A stretch of DNA of 64,000 nt, taken from positions 1 through 64,000 of the forward strand of contig CAZTFF010000015.1 of assembly GCA_964612485.1 (NCBI GenBank). Reading direction: 5' to 3'. This DNA comes from JAFGNV01 sp964612485 (GTDB lineage: Bacteria > Chloroflexota > Anaerolineae > 4572-78 > J111). Of this stretch, positions 17,701-26,158 are shown piece after piece. The translations under genes and the position numbers were made by a program. The first letter of the stretch is position 1. Every line of letters begins with the position of its first letter. The notes beneath the pieces were generated by a model that was given only the letters and a program-made list of their open reading frames with translations, did not search any database and was not told the origin of the DNA.

Positions 17701-18580
17701 GGCTAGAGCAGAAGCGCCTGCTGAGGCAGGTGAAGCCGCGCCGGTTGGCGGCAAGATCGTATACCCGGCCTTTAATCCCGGCACCAATACGTACGATATT
17801 TGGATGGCGGATGTGGCCAGCGGCAGCCAGAGTGTGGTGGCCGGCAATGCCAGCCAACCCGCTTTTAACAAAGATGGCACCCTGCTGGCCTATCGATCCT
17901 GGGACCTGGGCACGCGCGGCATCTTTTTTAGAGATTTTGTCGGCGGGCGCGGCGGTCAGGTAACGCGCTTTGTGGAAGACGGCCTGCCAAGCTGGTCGCC
18001 CGATGGTTTCTCGTTTGTCTTTATGTCGCGGCGGGAAGGCGACCGCGTGGCCCGGCTTTACCGGGGAGATCAGTTAGGGCAGAACGACACGCCGCTGGGA
18101 TTCCAGGGAGAATATCCTTCAACAATGCCGGATGGCCGGATTGTGGCCAAGGGCTGCCTGCCCAACGGCGACTGCGGCATCTTTGTGATGGGGCCGAACG
18201 GCGGCGGCGAAAACAAAATCAGCGGAGACCGCGGAGACAACGCGCCCGCTGCCTCTCCCGACGGCAGCAAAATCGCCTTTATGTCGGCGGAGCGGGGCGC
18301 AAACAACTGGGAAATCTGGGTGATGAACGCCGACGGCTCCAACGTCCAACGGCTCACCAATAACGGCAGCAACGATGGGCTTCCGGCCTGGTCGCCGGAT
18401 GGGCAAAGTATTGCCTACGCCTCGGACCAGGGCGGCCAGTGGGCGGTGTGGGTGATGAACGCCGACGGCAGCAACCAGCGCAAACTGATCAACATGAACG
18501 GCTCGCCCGATGGGATTGTGTTGATCGATACCAACAACTCCAGAGGCTGGCTGGAAGAGCGCATTTCCTGGGCGCCCTAA
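14795..18580 (+). CDS. Large membrane protein: aromatic repeats, LysM and TolB-like beta-propeller
   Basis: 1261 residues from ATG 14795 (GGGA upstream); ATG at 14756 would add 13. The cytoplasmic part has four Trp/Tyr-rich repeats of about 28 residues (DEAGRYWMIGAQTGAWHYYD and relatives at about 41-68, 79-108, 153-182, 288-308). A long Pro/Gln- then Glu/Arg-rich disordered region follows. One membrane segment lies near 606-630. Outside are a PsbP/LpqN-like domain (LGFNLDYPDQWQ, about 680-825), a LysM (YIVKPGDTLLAIAVEFG, 873-918; peptidoglycan binding) and a WD40-like propeller (985-1255; WSPDG, IWVMNADGSN). The kinase gene downstream has the same type of propeller and the same C-terminal ER-SW-P ending. 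Probably an envelope-sensing scaffold. Confidence 0.75.
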   Translation: MNSSVVQELERRYKTLVNNYQTGTIDESTFVTGVDNLQFQDEAGRYWMIGAQTGAWHYYDGQTWHQADPREAESLPLVDEQGRYWQRGTHSGDWYYYEPDTGEWVKPDAGDPSIPGDAGAYNAPDAAPYQSQLHSAQSGPDMPSQMDGELFQDDEGRYWMMGVKTGQWYFYDYDGWHSADEFQQRVAQPYAPSYQAQPQQYGPADGYGTYAPQHQPQYQQPQYANYAAQQPPYQPQAAQQPYNYQAPPQQPPAQPQPAPAEAQPQTPATETTSTPDTDDIPNPPTEKSDSGSWYYFDGKQWLQYSSGEPAGDVPPTNPEMILDQKAEPAKPRAEAKKSEEPAVVAEFFEDEDDDDVEVVDVEVITVVEAEPEEEPEPAPSPEPQPQPEPAARSAISAPPDTEEVVPRRRPASGPVKRDTGPLPAEQAARRERPATETGRPAGPKKREPEHEPTLIIPTETSVSGRPGGRRGSRPVKPTPNEPRRARESTIPMETIPPAGAPAGGKPTPRPASEPRQIAESRRDVTQPLAQTPRSRSDTDQVQGRTRTKTDEFQKTRSRTDEFKKARAREDTKDIAPVVKPGTAAESKPEKSGYTLGEILRAFPSTVWTFVGGFIVLLVFAFIIIAAFLMLNDNSAGVNPIAVEASLTPTMSAAMADFTPTPGPTPEETVAAVVPTEAPTMINFESTLGFNLDYPDQWQREETDDYAILSPSEAGLDPENLEDAALWVGTDTNAATIAEVLGNTLANFPADANTLNEGTISIASQTWTSAQIEFDDENLGGRGIATLAVTNKDGVGYYLVAVAPAGQWNAFQPTFQQIINSFSFEAAQVTAAATPETAEAAEEEPAEADTTPTLEATEEAEEGEEAETATDAEPIVYIVKPGDTLLAIAVEFGVDADVLAAKNGIDNPNDLQANQELIIPFTDEELEDFLADGGTAGSGSAPAEAESESTADTEDSAEVEASTGAEAEAPARAEAPAEAGEAAPVGGKIVYPAFNPGTNTYDIWMADVASGSQSVVAGNASQPAFNKDGTLLAYRSWDLGTRGIFFRDFVGGRGGQVTRFVEDGLPSWSPDGFSFVFMSRREGDRVARLYRGDQLGQNDTPLGFQGEYPSTMPDGRIVAKGCLPNGDCGIFVMGPNGGGENKISGDRGDNAPAASPDGSKIAFMSAERGANNWEIWVMNADGSNVQRLTNNGSNDGLPAWSPDGQSIAYASDQGGQWAVWVMNADGSNQRKLINMNGSPDGIVLIDTNNSRGWLEERISWAP

Positions 18581-18612
18581 CCGGCTGGAGCCTCCGATCA
18601 ATGAACTAATAG

Positions 18613-18655
18613 AACCTGCCAGTGAGATAAACCAGACACTGGCAGGTTTTAATTT
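18613..18655 (+). terminator. Intrinsic terminator after the LysM/propeller gene
   Basis: Stem AACCTGCCAGTG / CACTGGCAGGTT (12 bp) with a 12-base loop, followed by TTAATTT. It separates this gene from the promoter of the kinase gene. Confidence 0.85.
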
Positions 18656-18695
18656 AGGCAATGAGCCTTCTCATCAAACCAAAACCAATGGTTTA

Positions 18696-18724
18696 TTGAC
18701 GCTCTTTTATCGGAGTGTTATAAT
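18696..18724 (+). promoter_or_regulatory. Strong sigma70-type promoter for the Ser/Thr kinase gene
   Basis: TTGACG (18696-18701), a 17-bp spacer, then TATAAT (18719-18724). The start codon at 18763 follows after about 32 transcribed bases. Confidence 0.8.
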
Positions 18725-18762
18725 GAACCATATCCTAAAAATTTTCAATACTTGGGTAAAAC

Positions 18763-21255
18763 ATGGCTAATTTAGTAGGCAGAACTATTGGTAGATATCG
18801 GGTGGTTGCCCGGCTTGGCCGGGGTGGTATGGCCGAAGTATACAAGGCTTACCAGCCGGGATTAGATCGATACGTGGCCATCAAAACCCTGCACAGCCAT
18901 CTGGTTGAAGATGCAGATTTTATTGGCCGTTTTGAGCGTGAAGCGCACGCCATTGGCCGGCTTCGCCATCCCAACATTGTCCAGGCCCTGGATTTTGAGC
19001 GCGAAGGCGACCTGTACTTTATGGCAATGGAGTATATTGACGGCCCCACCTTAAAAGAGGAAACCAAAGCCCGTAAAAGCGCCAACAAATTTTTCACCCT
19101 GCAAGAGGTGGGGCGTGTTTTTTCGGCCCTGTGCAGCGCCATTGACTACGCCCACTCGCGCGGTATGGTTCACCGCGATCTCAAACCGGCCAACGTGATG
19201 ATCAACCAGCAGGGTCAGGTAGTTCTGACCGACTTTGGCATTGCCCGCATTGTGGGGGCCACGCAATTTACCCAAACCGGCGCGCTGTCCGGCACTCCGG
19301 CCTATATGTCGCCGGAACAAGGCCAGGGCGAAAAGGCCGATGAGCGCAGCGATATTTATTCGCTGGGGGTGATGCTCTATGAAATGGTCACGGGTATTGT
19401 GCCGTACGATGCCGATACTCCTTTTGCCGTGATCATGAAACACATCAACGAGCCGCTGCCCATGCCGCGCACGGTCAAGCCCGAAACACCGGAGCCCGTT
19501 GAGCGCGTTATCCTGAAAGCGATGAGCAAAAACCCCGATGACCGCTTTCAAACTGCCGGCGAAATGGCCCGCGCCCTGAGAGAAGCCGTCGGCGTAAAAC
19601 CCGGCGAAGAAAATGTTCCTCTCACGATTGTTGCGCCTCCGCCTAAAGTTGAACAAATTGATCACTCTTCTGGCCCCATCACCTCCGAAGAGAGAGCGGC
19701 CAGTTTAGCCGCCTTCGACAGCAATAGCGGGACCACCGCTTATTCGGCAGATGCCGGCGCGACCGCAATCTCTGGCGCAAAGCAATTTCCTTTTGTGCCC
19801 CTCATCATTGGCGGGGTGGTCATTATTGGCCTGATCCTGGCCGGAATTGCCGGCGCGGCGTTTCTAATTGGCGGCAACGGGGTCTCAACTGTGGACCCGG
19901 ATGACACGGAAGATATGGTCATCGCGGCGGCAACAACAACCGCGCAAGCCAATCAAACGGCCACGGCTGAAGCTGAAGTTGAGGCCGAGACAAATGCCGC
20001 CAATGCCAATGCCACCGGCACCGCCCTGGCCATGGCCGCGCCCACCCAAACCTCTGAAGCCGCCACCGTGCAGGCCGAACAAACCATAGCCAAACAAACC
20101 GCCGACGCGCAGCTTATTGCCGGCGCGCTCGCCGCGCGAGACGCCACTTCAACCGCTATTGCCCAAGAAGCGCTTTACGCCGCTGAAACCGCCACCGCCG
20201 AAGCGCTGGCCAATGCCACACCCATCCCCGAACCCACCGACACCCCCGCTCCCGCCAACACCCCTACCCCCGGCCCGCCCACCAATACACCCGCGCCGGC
20301 CCTGCCTACCGACACCCCTACCCCGGACCAACCCACCCTTTCCGGCAAGCTGGCTTTTCCGGTGGATGATGGCGGTGGGAAATACGATGTTCACATTGTC
20401 TCAATGCCGGAGGGTGAGCGGCTGGCTCTGATCAAGGGCGCCCGGCAACCTCACTTTAGAAGTGATGGCACCAAGCTATTAATTAACGGAGAAGGCGGCG
20501 GCTTTGGCGAGGATGTGTTTCAGGCCAGCGCCGGGGGAAATATTGAAAAAGCCGTCAGCGGTTCGCCTACCGATTCTTACCCGGTTTACAGCCCGGATGG
20601 CGGGCGGCTGGCCTACAGCAACCCCCAGTTAGCCATTGGGTCTGACGGTAATTACCATTCCTACATTTTTGTCCAATGCGGCACTATTCCGCCCTCGCAA
20701 GAAGGCGATGAAAAGTGTAGGGATGTGGCCCGTTTTGGTATTCTGGTGCCCGACGGGCAGATTGGCGAAATTCAGGGCAGCCACCCGGTTTGGGCCGGGA
20801 ACGATCATCTATTCTATAAAGGCTGCAATAGTTGGGCCGGAGGCGGTTCTTGCGGGATGTTTACGGTGGCCTCGTGGGCCAACAAGCGCAGCAGCAACGG
20901 CGAAACCCCTCGCAAAGTTGCCGATGGAACCAGCATCATCCCCACCGATGCCAAAACAGGCCGGATTGCCTTCCACTCCAGAGAAAGCGGTAATTGGGAA
21001 GCCTACGTGATGGGGCTTGATGGCGGCGGTATGGTCAATATTTCCAACAGCCCCAACTCCAGCGACGGCGTACCAACCCTGTCGCCGGACGGCCAATGGG
21101 TGGCCTTTGCCTCCGACCGGGGCGGCAGTTGGGCCGTTTACGTCGCTCCTGTATCCGGCGGTCAGGCTACCAAACTATTTGATTTTCCTAAAGGTAATCC
21201 CTGGGGGGTTGGAGAACGAGATTGGACCAACGAGCGGATGTCGTGGGGGCCGTAA
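18763..21255 (+). CDS. PknB-type Ser/Thr protein kinase with extracellular beta-propeller
   Basis: 830 residues. Kinase domain at about 10-275: glycine loop GRGGMAEVY, K41 in VAIK, H137RD139LKPAN, D157FG and SPEQ, all key residues present. One membrane segment near 345-370. Outside are an Ala/Thr/Glu-rich region with coiled-coil character (375-490), a Pro/Thr linker, then a TolB/WD40-like propeller (525-828; LSPDGQWVAFASDRGG). The propeller probably senses an envelope ligand, replacing the PASTA repeats of classical PknB. It follows the LysM/propeller gene with its own promoter and terminator. The shared propeller suggests the two proteins read a common signal. Confidence 0.88.
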   Translation: MANLVGRTIGRYRVVARLGRGGMAEVYKAYQPGLDRYVAIKTLHSHLVEDADFIGRFEREAHAIGRLRHPNIVQALDFEREGDLYFMAMEYIDGPTLKEETKARKSANKFFTLQEVGRVFSALCSAIDYAHSRGMVHRDLKPANVMINQQGQVVLTDFGIARIVGATQFTQTGALSGTPAYMSPEQGQGEKADERSDIYSLGVMLYEMVTGIVPYDADTPFAVIMKHINEPLPMPRTVKPETPEPVERVILKAMSKNPDDRFQTAGEMARALREAVGVKPGEENVPLTIVAPPPKVEQIDHSSGPITSEERAASLAAFDSNSGTTAYSADAGATAISGAKQFPFVPLIIGGVVIIGLILAGIAGAAFLIGGNGVSTVDPDDTEDMVIAAATTTAQANQTATAEAEVEAETNAANANATGTALAMAAPTQTSEAATVQAEQTIAKQTADAQLIAGALAARDATSTAIAQEALYAAETATAEALANATPIPEPTDTPAPANTPTPGPPTNTPAPALPTDTPTPDQPTLSGKLAFPVDDGGGKYDVHIVSMPEGERLALIKGARQPHFRSDGTKLLINGEGGGFGEDVFQASAGGNIEKAVSGSPTDSYPVYSPDGGRLAYSNPQLAIGSDGNYHSYIFVQCGTIPPSQEGDEKCRDVARFGILVPDGQIGEIQGSHPVWAGNDHLFYKGCNSWAGGGSCGMFTVASWANKRSSNGETPRKVADGTSIIPTDAKTGRIAFHSRESGNWEAYVMGLDGGGMVNISNSPNSSDGVPTLSPDGQWVAFASDRGGSWAVYVAPVSGGQATKLFDFPKGNPWGVGERDWTNERMSWGP

Positions 21256-21273
21256 AGCTAATTGTTTTAACCA

Positions 21274-21305
21274 CAAAAAAGGGGAGCCGGCGGCTCCCCT
21301 TTTTA
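21274..21305. terminator. Bidirectional terminator between kinase and Roadblock genes
   Basis: AAAAGGGGAGCCG pairs with CGGCTCCCCTTTT around one G, flanked by an A-run on the left and a T-run on the right. It can therefore serve both the plus-strand kinase gene and the converging Roadblock operon. Confidence 0.85.
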
Positions 21306-21325
21306 TATGGATCAATCCACTAAAT

Positions 21326-21703
21326 TTAATGAAAAATTGAGGCAATTTGCTGCGCGGCCCGGCGCATGGAAATCAACACTAACCCTAATTTGGCATCCGC
21401 CGGGGTAGAGACCATCAAAATTGTATGGCGGCTGGCCCTGATAACAATGGTTGTGCGTCGTTCCCCCTCCAGCAAAATCCGGTTGAGATTGCCCTGATCC
21501 AGACGCGTGCTGAATTCTTCCGCCATATCTGTCAGGTCCGACGTTGCCAGGGCAAGGTCATCATCATCAGGATAAGGAATGCCGGAGGCGACATTCAACC
21601 CGTCATCACTCACCACCAATGTGCTGAGAATATCGGGGTTATGGGTGATTAACTCTTCTAACACTTCCTGCAATAATTGGCTGTTATCTTTTTGGCCGGC
21701 CAT
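21326..21703 (-). CDS. Roadblock/LC7 domain protein (MglB-like)
   Basis: 125 residues, a single Roadblock/LC7 domain: LLQEVLEELITHNPDILSTLVVSDDGLNVASG, a central strand pair (RTTIVIRASRHTILMVS), then AKLGLVLISMRRAAQQIA. Such proteins dimerise and act as GTPase regulators, such as MglB for MglA, or as scaffold subunits. The start overlaps the stop of the upstream Roadblock gene (TAATG), so the two are coupled and may form a heterodimer. No MglA-like GTPase is in the window. Confidence 0.85.
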   Translation of the reverse strand: MAGQKDNSQLLQEVLEELITHNPDILSTLVVSDDGLNVASGIPYPDDDDLALATSDLTDMAEEFSTRLDQGNLNRILLEGERRTTIVIRASRHTILMVSTPADAKLGLVLISMRRAAQQIASIFH

Positions 21704-22125
21704 TATCCGGGAATTCCACCTTCTAAAATTTCGCTGATTTTTTTGGTGCTCTGCTGTAAAGCGTAGAGAACCAGCCCCATTTTGGCGTCTCGATTGACCA
21801 TTGCAGCTATGGAGGCCCGTTTATTGGCCGGAACCACCAGCATACCCCCATCGTTGCCCTCAACCAGCAGGCGCATCATTTCTCCCTGGGCCAAACGAGC
21901 CAACGTGCGTTCGCCCAACGCGATCAGGGTAGCGGCCATAGCCGCCACCTGGGGGCTGCTGGTGGGGCTTTCCTCATCCATAATATCGCCGTCTTCATGC
22001 GGCGCGTAAGCTGCCACCACAAACCCTTCGATACTAACAATCACCGCTCCTTGCACGCCATCTAACTTATCACAAACTTCTTTTAAAGCTTCTTCCAGGA
22101 GGTCCGTTCTATAAACTTGGGCCAT
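21703..22125 (-). CDS. Roadblock/LC7 domain protein
   Basis: 140 residues: LLEEALKEVCDKLDGVQGAVIVSIEGFVVAAY, a polar insertion (GDIMDEESPTSSPQ), then LLVEGNDGGMLVVPANKRASIAAMV and MGLVLYALQQSTKKI. It is the first gene of a two-gene operon from the promoter at 22195-22223, and its partner overlaps by one base. Proteins of this type often team with small GTPases or signalling kinases; here Ser/Thr kinase genes lie on both sides. Confidence 0.85.
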   Translation of the reverse strand: MAQVYRTDLLEEALKEVCDKLDGVQGAVIVSIEGFVVAAYAPHEDGDIMDEESPTSSPQVAAMAATLIALGERTLARLAQGEMMRLLVEGNDGGMLVVPANKRASIAAMVNRDAKMGLVLYALQQSTKKISEILEGGIPG

Positions 22126-22194
22126 AAGCTATTCAACCTGTAGATAAAGTATCGCTGTGTTACGCCGGAAAACAGTATCGGGGTTAACATTTAT

Positions 22195-22223
22195 AGTATA
22201 AGCCATTTCCCCATGTTTGACAA
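22195..22223 (-). promoter_or_regulatory. Promoter of the Roadblock operon
   Basis: On the minus strand, TTGTCA (22218-22223), a 17-bp spacer, then TATACT (22195-22200). About 63 bases of leader precede the ATG at 22125. Confidence 0.7.
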
Positions 22224-22275
22224 CAGGATATTGGTCATTGCAGCAATGCCAAATTCAAAGCCAAACCTGTCAGGT

Positions 22276-23073
22276 TTAAACCCTGGAGTCCGCTGCTTTA
22301 ACCTTAATACGGGGCAATAGTTTTTCAACAATTTGAGGATGGCCGATGAGGGCCGGCCCGCGAATTTTGCCCTCGCGCAACACATCGGGCATAGAAATAA
22401 GGGTTCCATCCAGATAAACAGCGGCAGCGCCGACCCCTTTCAGGATGGCTTGCGCGCCGGCAATATCCCACAAACTCAACCGTCGCTGCAAGGCGGCCAC
22501 GGCTACGCCCCGGGCCACATAAACCTGGTGAGCTACCGCCGCGCCCAGCGCCCGCAAGCGTCGGAATTCAATATCAAAATACTCGTGTGACTCCGAAGAC
22601 AAACAGATGAAATCATCACGTTCCCAGGTAGTACGGATCATGCCCGCGAGGGGGGTTCCGTTCCAAAATGGGCGTCCTTCATCATCCGTGTAATACATTT
22701 CATCTAAAACCGGCAGGTAGACCACGCCTCGATACGCCTCTCCCCGGCGCAGCAGGCCAATACTGATACACCACAAGGGTAGGCCGTTGATAAAAATGCG
22801 GGTCCCGTCGATGGGGTCTATGGCCCAGACAAATTCGTTATTTTTGCTTTCGCCCCCCGTTTCCTCGCCAATAATTACATGGCCGTTTGGCCCGTAATGC
22901 TTTTCTATTTTGTCGATCAAAAACTTCTCTACCATACGGTCGGCTTCAGTAACGGGGCTGTGATCATCTTTTCGCTGCGGAGCGAGTTGGGTTTGATAAT
23001 ACCGCAGGGCAATTTGACCGGCTTCTCTGGCCCAGGCCTGGACTTTACGCAGTTCAAAATGTGGTGCAGGCAT
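22276..23073 (-). CDS. Inositol-monophosphatase-family phosphatase
   Basis: 265 residues from ATG 23073, which has GGGAG 6 bases upstream. A promoter at 23108-23136 lies between this start and the longer ORF limit at 23136, so the longer version is unlikely. The metal-binding motifs are intact: GE70ETG, WAID86PID89GT and WDIAGAQAIL. The family dephosphorylates inositol phosphate, histidinol phosphate, fructose-1,6-bisphosphate or PAP; the motifs do not settle which. The neighbours give no pathway clue. The product is soluble and cytoplasmic. Confidence 0.85.
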   Translation of the reverse strand: MPAPHFELRKVQAWAREAGQIALRYYQTQLAPQRKDDHSPVTEADRMVEKFLIDKIEKHYGPNGHVIIGEETGGESKNNEFVWAIDPIDGTRIFINGLPLWCISIGLLRRGEAYRGVVYLPVLDEMYYTDDEGRPFWNGTPLAGMIRTTWERDDFICLSSESHEYFDIEFRRLRALGAAVAHQVYVARGVAVAALQRRLSLWDIAGAQAILKGVGAAAVYLDGTLISMPDVLREGKIRGPALIGHPQIVEKLLPRIKVKAADSRV

Positions 23074-23107
23074 CGTGTCTCCCAACGTTGCTGTGACAGG
23101 TTGTTTT

Positions 23108-23136
23108 ATTATAACGGATAAGGAAATGAAAAACAA
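23108..23136 (-). promoter_or_regulatory. Promoter of the inositol-monophosphatase-family gene
   Basis: TTGTTT (23131-23136) and TATAAT (23108-23113) are 17 bp apart on the minus strand; transcription would start about 28 bases before the ATG at 23073. Confidence 0.55.
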
Positions 23137-23174
23137 TCAGGGGAAAATGGAGCGCAAGCGGCCGGTTAGCTTCA

Positions 23175-25901
23175 TCAAGGCATCCAGACAAATGTCCGGG
23201 CCTCGCTCCGCAAACTGACCGGCAGATCGATGCTATTTGCATTGGGCGCTGAATTCTCTTTGCGAACCGTTACCCACCAATAGAATCGGTTGCCGCCGGC
23301 TTCGCCAACGCCTATGTCTGGGGAGAGTTGGATTCTTGTATCTTTGGTAGCTAACCCCCAATATTTGGGTTCGTCGGCATAGATGTACATAATCGTCAGG
23401 TCGTAATACTCGTCTTCGGCCAGGTCGGGCACAGGCTGCCATTCCAGAAAAGCCTGATCAAACAAACGCCCGGCAAATTGAGCATCGTCTTCGGGCGCGA
23501 TCAATTCGGGCCGGCCATATTTTATGCGGACAGGCTCAGGAGTTGGTTCGACATCGGTTTCATCTCCATCTCCGCCGCTGCTGCTTTCAACGGTTGCAGC
23601 GGGGACGGGGGTGGCCTGAGGCTGCTGGCTGAAAGCAAGCAGTAGTTCCGCCCGGCGGGTCTGAGCCATCGCCGGGTCTTCAACATTGAGGGCCAACGCC
23701 GCTTCATAATCGCCCAGAGCGCCCACAATATCCGAGTTTTCGCGCCGAACATCGCCGCGTTTGATGTAAGCGGTGTACAACAGCTTCTTGGCATTGCCGT
23801 TCGCGTAATTTGCGTCTGCCGCCACCAGCGGCGTTAAAATCTGAATAAGCGCATCGTAATCATTCTCCGATGTTTCCAGGGCGTTCAAATAAGCTTCGGC
23901 CCGGCTGGCCTGATCTTGCAAATCTATCCGTTTGGGGCATTCCACTGCTCCGGCCTCAAAATCCGCCAGGGCCTCCCTGACCAATTCCGTTTCATTTTGG
24001 TTGTTGTTGCGGATAGCGGCCAGGCTGGCCAGCCCTCGCCCCACATACGCATCGCAAAAGAGCGAGGCGACGCGGGGTCTTTCGAAATCGGAATTAAGGG
24101 AACGGATATCTTGCAGCGTGGTCAGCGCATCATCCCAGGCTTCAAGTTGTATAGCTTCTTCTACCTCGCCCAGCATGGCCACCGCGGGGTCTGGCGTTGG
24201 TGTTGCGGTAGGCGTGGGGGTGGCCGTGGGTGTGGGCGTCAGGGAAATAATGAGGTCTCGTCTGAGGGTCGCGGCATCGGCATAACCGGGATCCTGGGCG
24301 ATGATTTGGTCCAGAAGGGCGATAGCCTGTTTTGTTTCACCGGATTCAATGGCGGCCTGGCTTTCTTCGTAAAGCACTTTAAGCTGATCATTGGCGGCGT
24401 TATCATCGCCAACCACCTGGTTCCGATTGCCAAAGGAAAGGAACAAAATAAAGATAATGGCCACAACGCCCAGCCCTACCAGGCTCCACCGCCAGGCATC
24501 TTGCGGCACATAGTTGCCCAGGCGCTGCCACCAGGTGGGGTTATTCATGCGTTCCGCTTCGGCCAGGAGGGTATTAACACGTTCGTAGTTGGGCGCCAGG
24601 CGTTTTACTTCTAAAAAGGCCTGGATGGCCTCTTCCCAGCGTTCCGCTTCAAAATGAGCCACGCCTTCATTGTAATGCGTTACCACAAATTGCTGGCTGT
24701 TTTCTCGCTCCAACGCCTGCCGCGCCTGTTTTTGCAGTTGCTGTACGTCTTTATAGTCGGGATCAAGTTCGATAATACCGTTGAGGTTGTTGACCGCGTC
24801 TTCCCAATTGGCGTTTCTGATGGCGCGTTTGGCCGCGCCGTACAATGAAATCAAAATGGCTTCTTGCCTGGCCCGGGCCAGTTTTTCAGACACCTCGGGA
24901 TGGTCGGGATTTAAGGCCAGCACCTGATTCAACAGGTCAACGGCCCGCGCCCATTCCTGGTCCTCAATCACGTCGAGCGCGCGCTGGTAGAGACTTTCGG
25001 CCATTTCCGCCTGCTGGTCGGCGGAGACAATCAGGCGCGTATCCAGCGTATCATCGGGAACGGATTGCCCCCCTAAAACCGCGCCAATGCCTCGCCGCAG
25101 CGCCGTGGGCGTTTGGAAACGATCTTCGGGCCGCTTGGTGACCATCCGCTCGATGAGTTGGTGAATGCCGTCCGGCACATCGTCATCTTCCAATTTAATG
25201 GGGGGCGGATCGCTTGAAATATGCTGGCTGATAATCGACCAGGGGCTTTTAGCATCGAAGGGGATGTTGCCGCTTAATAACTCGTACAACACGATGCCCG
25301 ATGAATAAATATCGGACCGGATATCAACTTCCTCACCCATCGCCTGTTCTGGCGAAACGTAGTACGGCGACCCCACAAAACCGGATTGGGTCAGCGACGG
25401 CAGGGTGGGGATGCGGGCGATGCCAAAATCCAAAACCTTCAGCAGCCCGCTGTCATTTTCGATCATCATATTCTGCGGTTTGATGTCTCGATGAACGACG
25501 TTGTGCTGGTGGGCGTGTTCCAAAGCGGTGGCTAACTGGTCGATCATGTCCAGCGCATTTTTCCAGGAGAAAGGGCCTTTGGCTTTGAGAATATCCCGTA
25601 AATCCTGGCCTTCGATGTACTCCATGATCAGATAATAGATGTCGCGGTCGGCGCCATAATCCAAAACCCGCACAATGTGGGGGTCGGTCAGGGTACTGGC
25701 CAGTTTGGCTTCGCGGTTGAAGCGCTGGATATAGGAGAGATCTTCACCAAATTGGGGATACAAAACTTTGACGGCCACCAGCCGGTCTTCTTTGGCATCT
25801 TCAGCCAGGTAAACCCAGGCCATACCACCGCTGCCAATTTCTCGTAATACTCTATACCGGTTGCCAATAATTTTGCCGATCAAAGTGTGCTCCTGCACCA
25901 T
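23175..25901 (-). CDS. PknB-type Ser/Thr protein kinase with TPR repeats
   Basis: 908 residues from ATG 25901. A GTG at 25955 would add 18, but it lies too close to the TATAAT at 25960-25965. Kinase domain at about 12-275: GSGGMAWVY, K45, H137RD139IKPQN, D158FG and SPEQ all present. Cytoplasmic TPR-like helices follow (SADQQAEMAESLYQRALDVIE; RWEEAIQAFLEVKRLAPNY). A membrane segment lies near 470-495, and extracellular TPR repeats (EAWDDALTTLQDIRSLNSDF) surround a Thr/Pro linker. The C-terminal beta-rich domain (LFDQAFLEWQPVPDLAEDEY) resembles a fibronectin-like carbohydrate- or wall-binding module. It probably links envelope state to protein phosphorylation. Confidence 0.85.
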   Translation of the reverse strand: MVQEHTLIGKIIGNRYRVLREIGSGGMAWVYLAEDAKEDRLVAVKVLYPQFGEDLSYIQRFNREAKLASTLTDPHIVRVLDYGADRDIYYLIMEYIEGQDLRDILKAKGPFSWKNALDMIDQLATALEHAHQHNVVHRDIKPQNMMIENDSGLLKVLDFGIARIPTLPSLTQSGFVGSPYYVSPEQAMGEEVDIRSDIYSSGIVLYELLSGNIPFDAKSPWSIISQHISSDPPPIKLEDDDVPDGIHQLIERMVTKRPEDRFQTPTALRRGIGAVLGGQSVPDDTLDTRLIVSADQQAEMAESLYQRALDVIEDQEWARAVDLLNQVLALNPDHPEVSEKLARARQEAILISLYGAAKRAIRNANWEDAVNNLNGIIELDPDYKDVQQLQKQARQALERENSQQFVVTHYNEGVAHFEAERWEEAIQAFLEVKRLAPNYERVNTLLAEAERMNNPTWWQRLGNYVPQDAWRWSLVGLGVVAIIFILFLSFGNRNQVVGDDNAANDQLKVLYEESQAAIESGETKQAIALLDQIIAQDPGYADAATLRRDLIISLTPTPTATPTPTATPTPDPAVAMLGEVEEAIQLEAWDDALTTLQDIRSLNSDFERPRVASLFCDAYVGRGLASLAAIRNNNQNETELVREALADFEAGAVECPKRIDLQDQASRAEAYLNALETSENDYDALIQILTPLVAADANYANGNAKKLLYTAYIKRGDVRRENSDIVGALGDYEAALALNVEDPAMAQTRRAELLLAFSQQPQATPVPAATVESSSGGDGDETDVEPTPEPVRIKYGRPELIAPEDDAQFAGRLFDQAFLEWQPVPDLAEDEYYDLTIMYIYADEPKYWGLATKDTRIQLSPDIGVGEAGGNRFYWWVTVRKENSAPNANSIDLPVSLRSEARTFVWMP

Positions 25902-25959
25902 TGAGTAGGTTTTTTCTTCTGTTCCAGTTGGTATTTGAGGAATAGAAGCACTCACGCTG

Positions 25960-25989
25960 ATTATACCTTAAATATCCCGATTAAGCCAA
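25960..25989 (-). promoter_or_regulatory. Promoter of the TPR Ser/Thr kinase gene
   Basis: TATAAT (25960-25965, minus strand) with TTGGCT (25984-25989) and an 18-bp spacer. Transcription would begin near 25953, which favours the ATG at 25901 as start codon. The rest of the 25990-26158 gap shows nothing else I recognise. Confidence 0.45.
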
Positions 25990-26158
25990 GCCGGAAATAA
26001 CCGATAAAAGAAATAATACGTGCCAAAGCCCATCTACAGCAACAACGCACTCCGCTTAAAGGCATCTATTCTAGTATATCACTTTTTACCGCTTCTCGTC
26101 GTTACGAGTTGGTTACAGTTATTATTTTCCGGTTGATTTTGACTCCGGACCGGCCAAC

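Noticed and set aside
22276..23136. Longer form of the phosphatase starting at 23136
   Set aside because: A promoter lies between this start and the ATG at 23073, which has a proper ribosome site; the extra residues are not part of the family fold.
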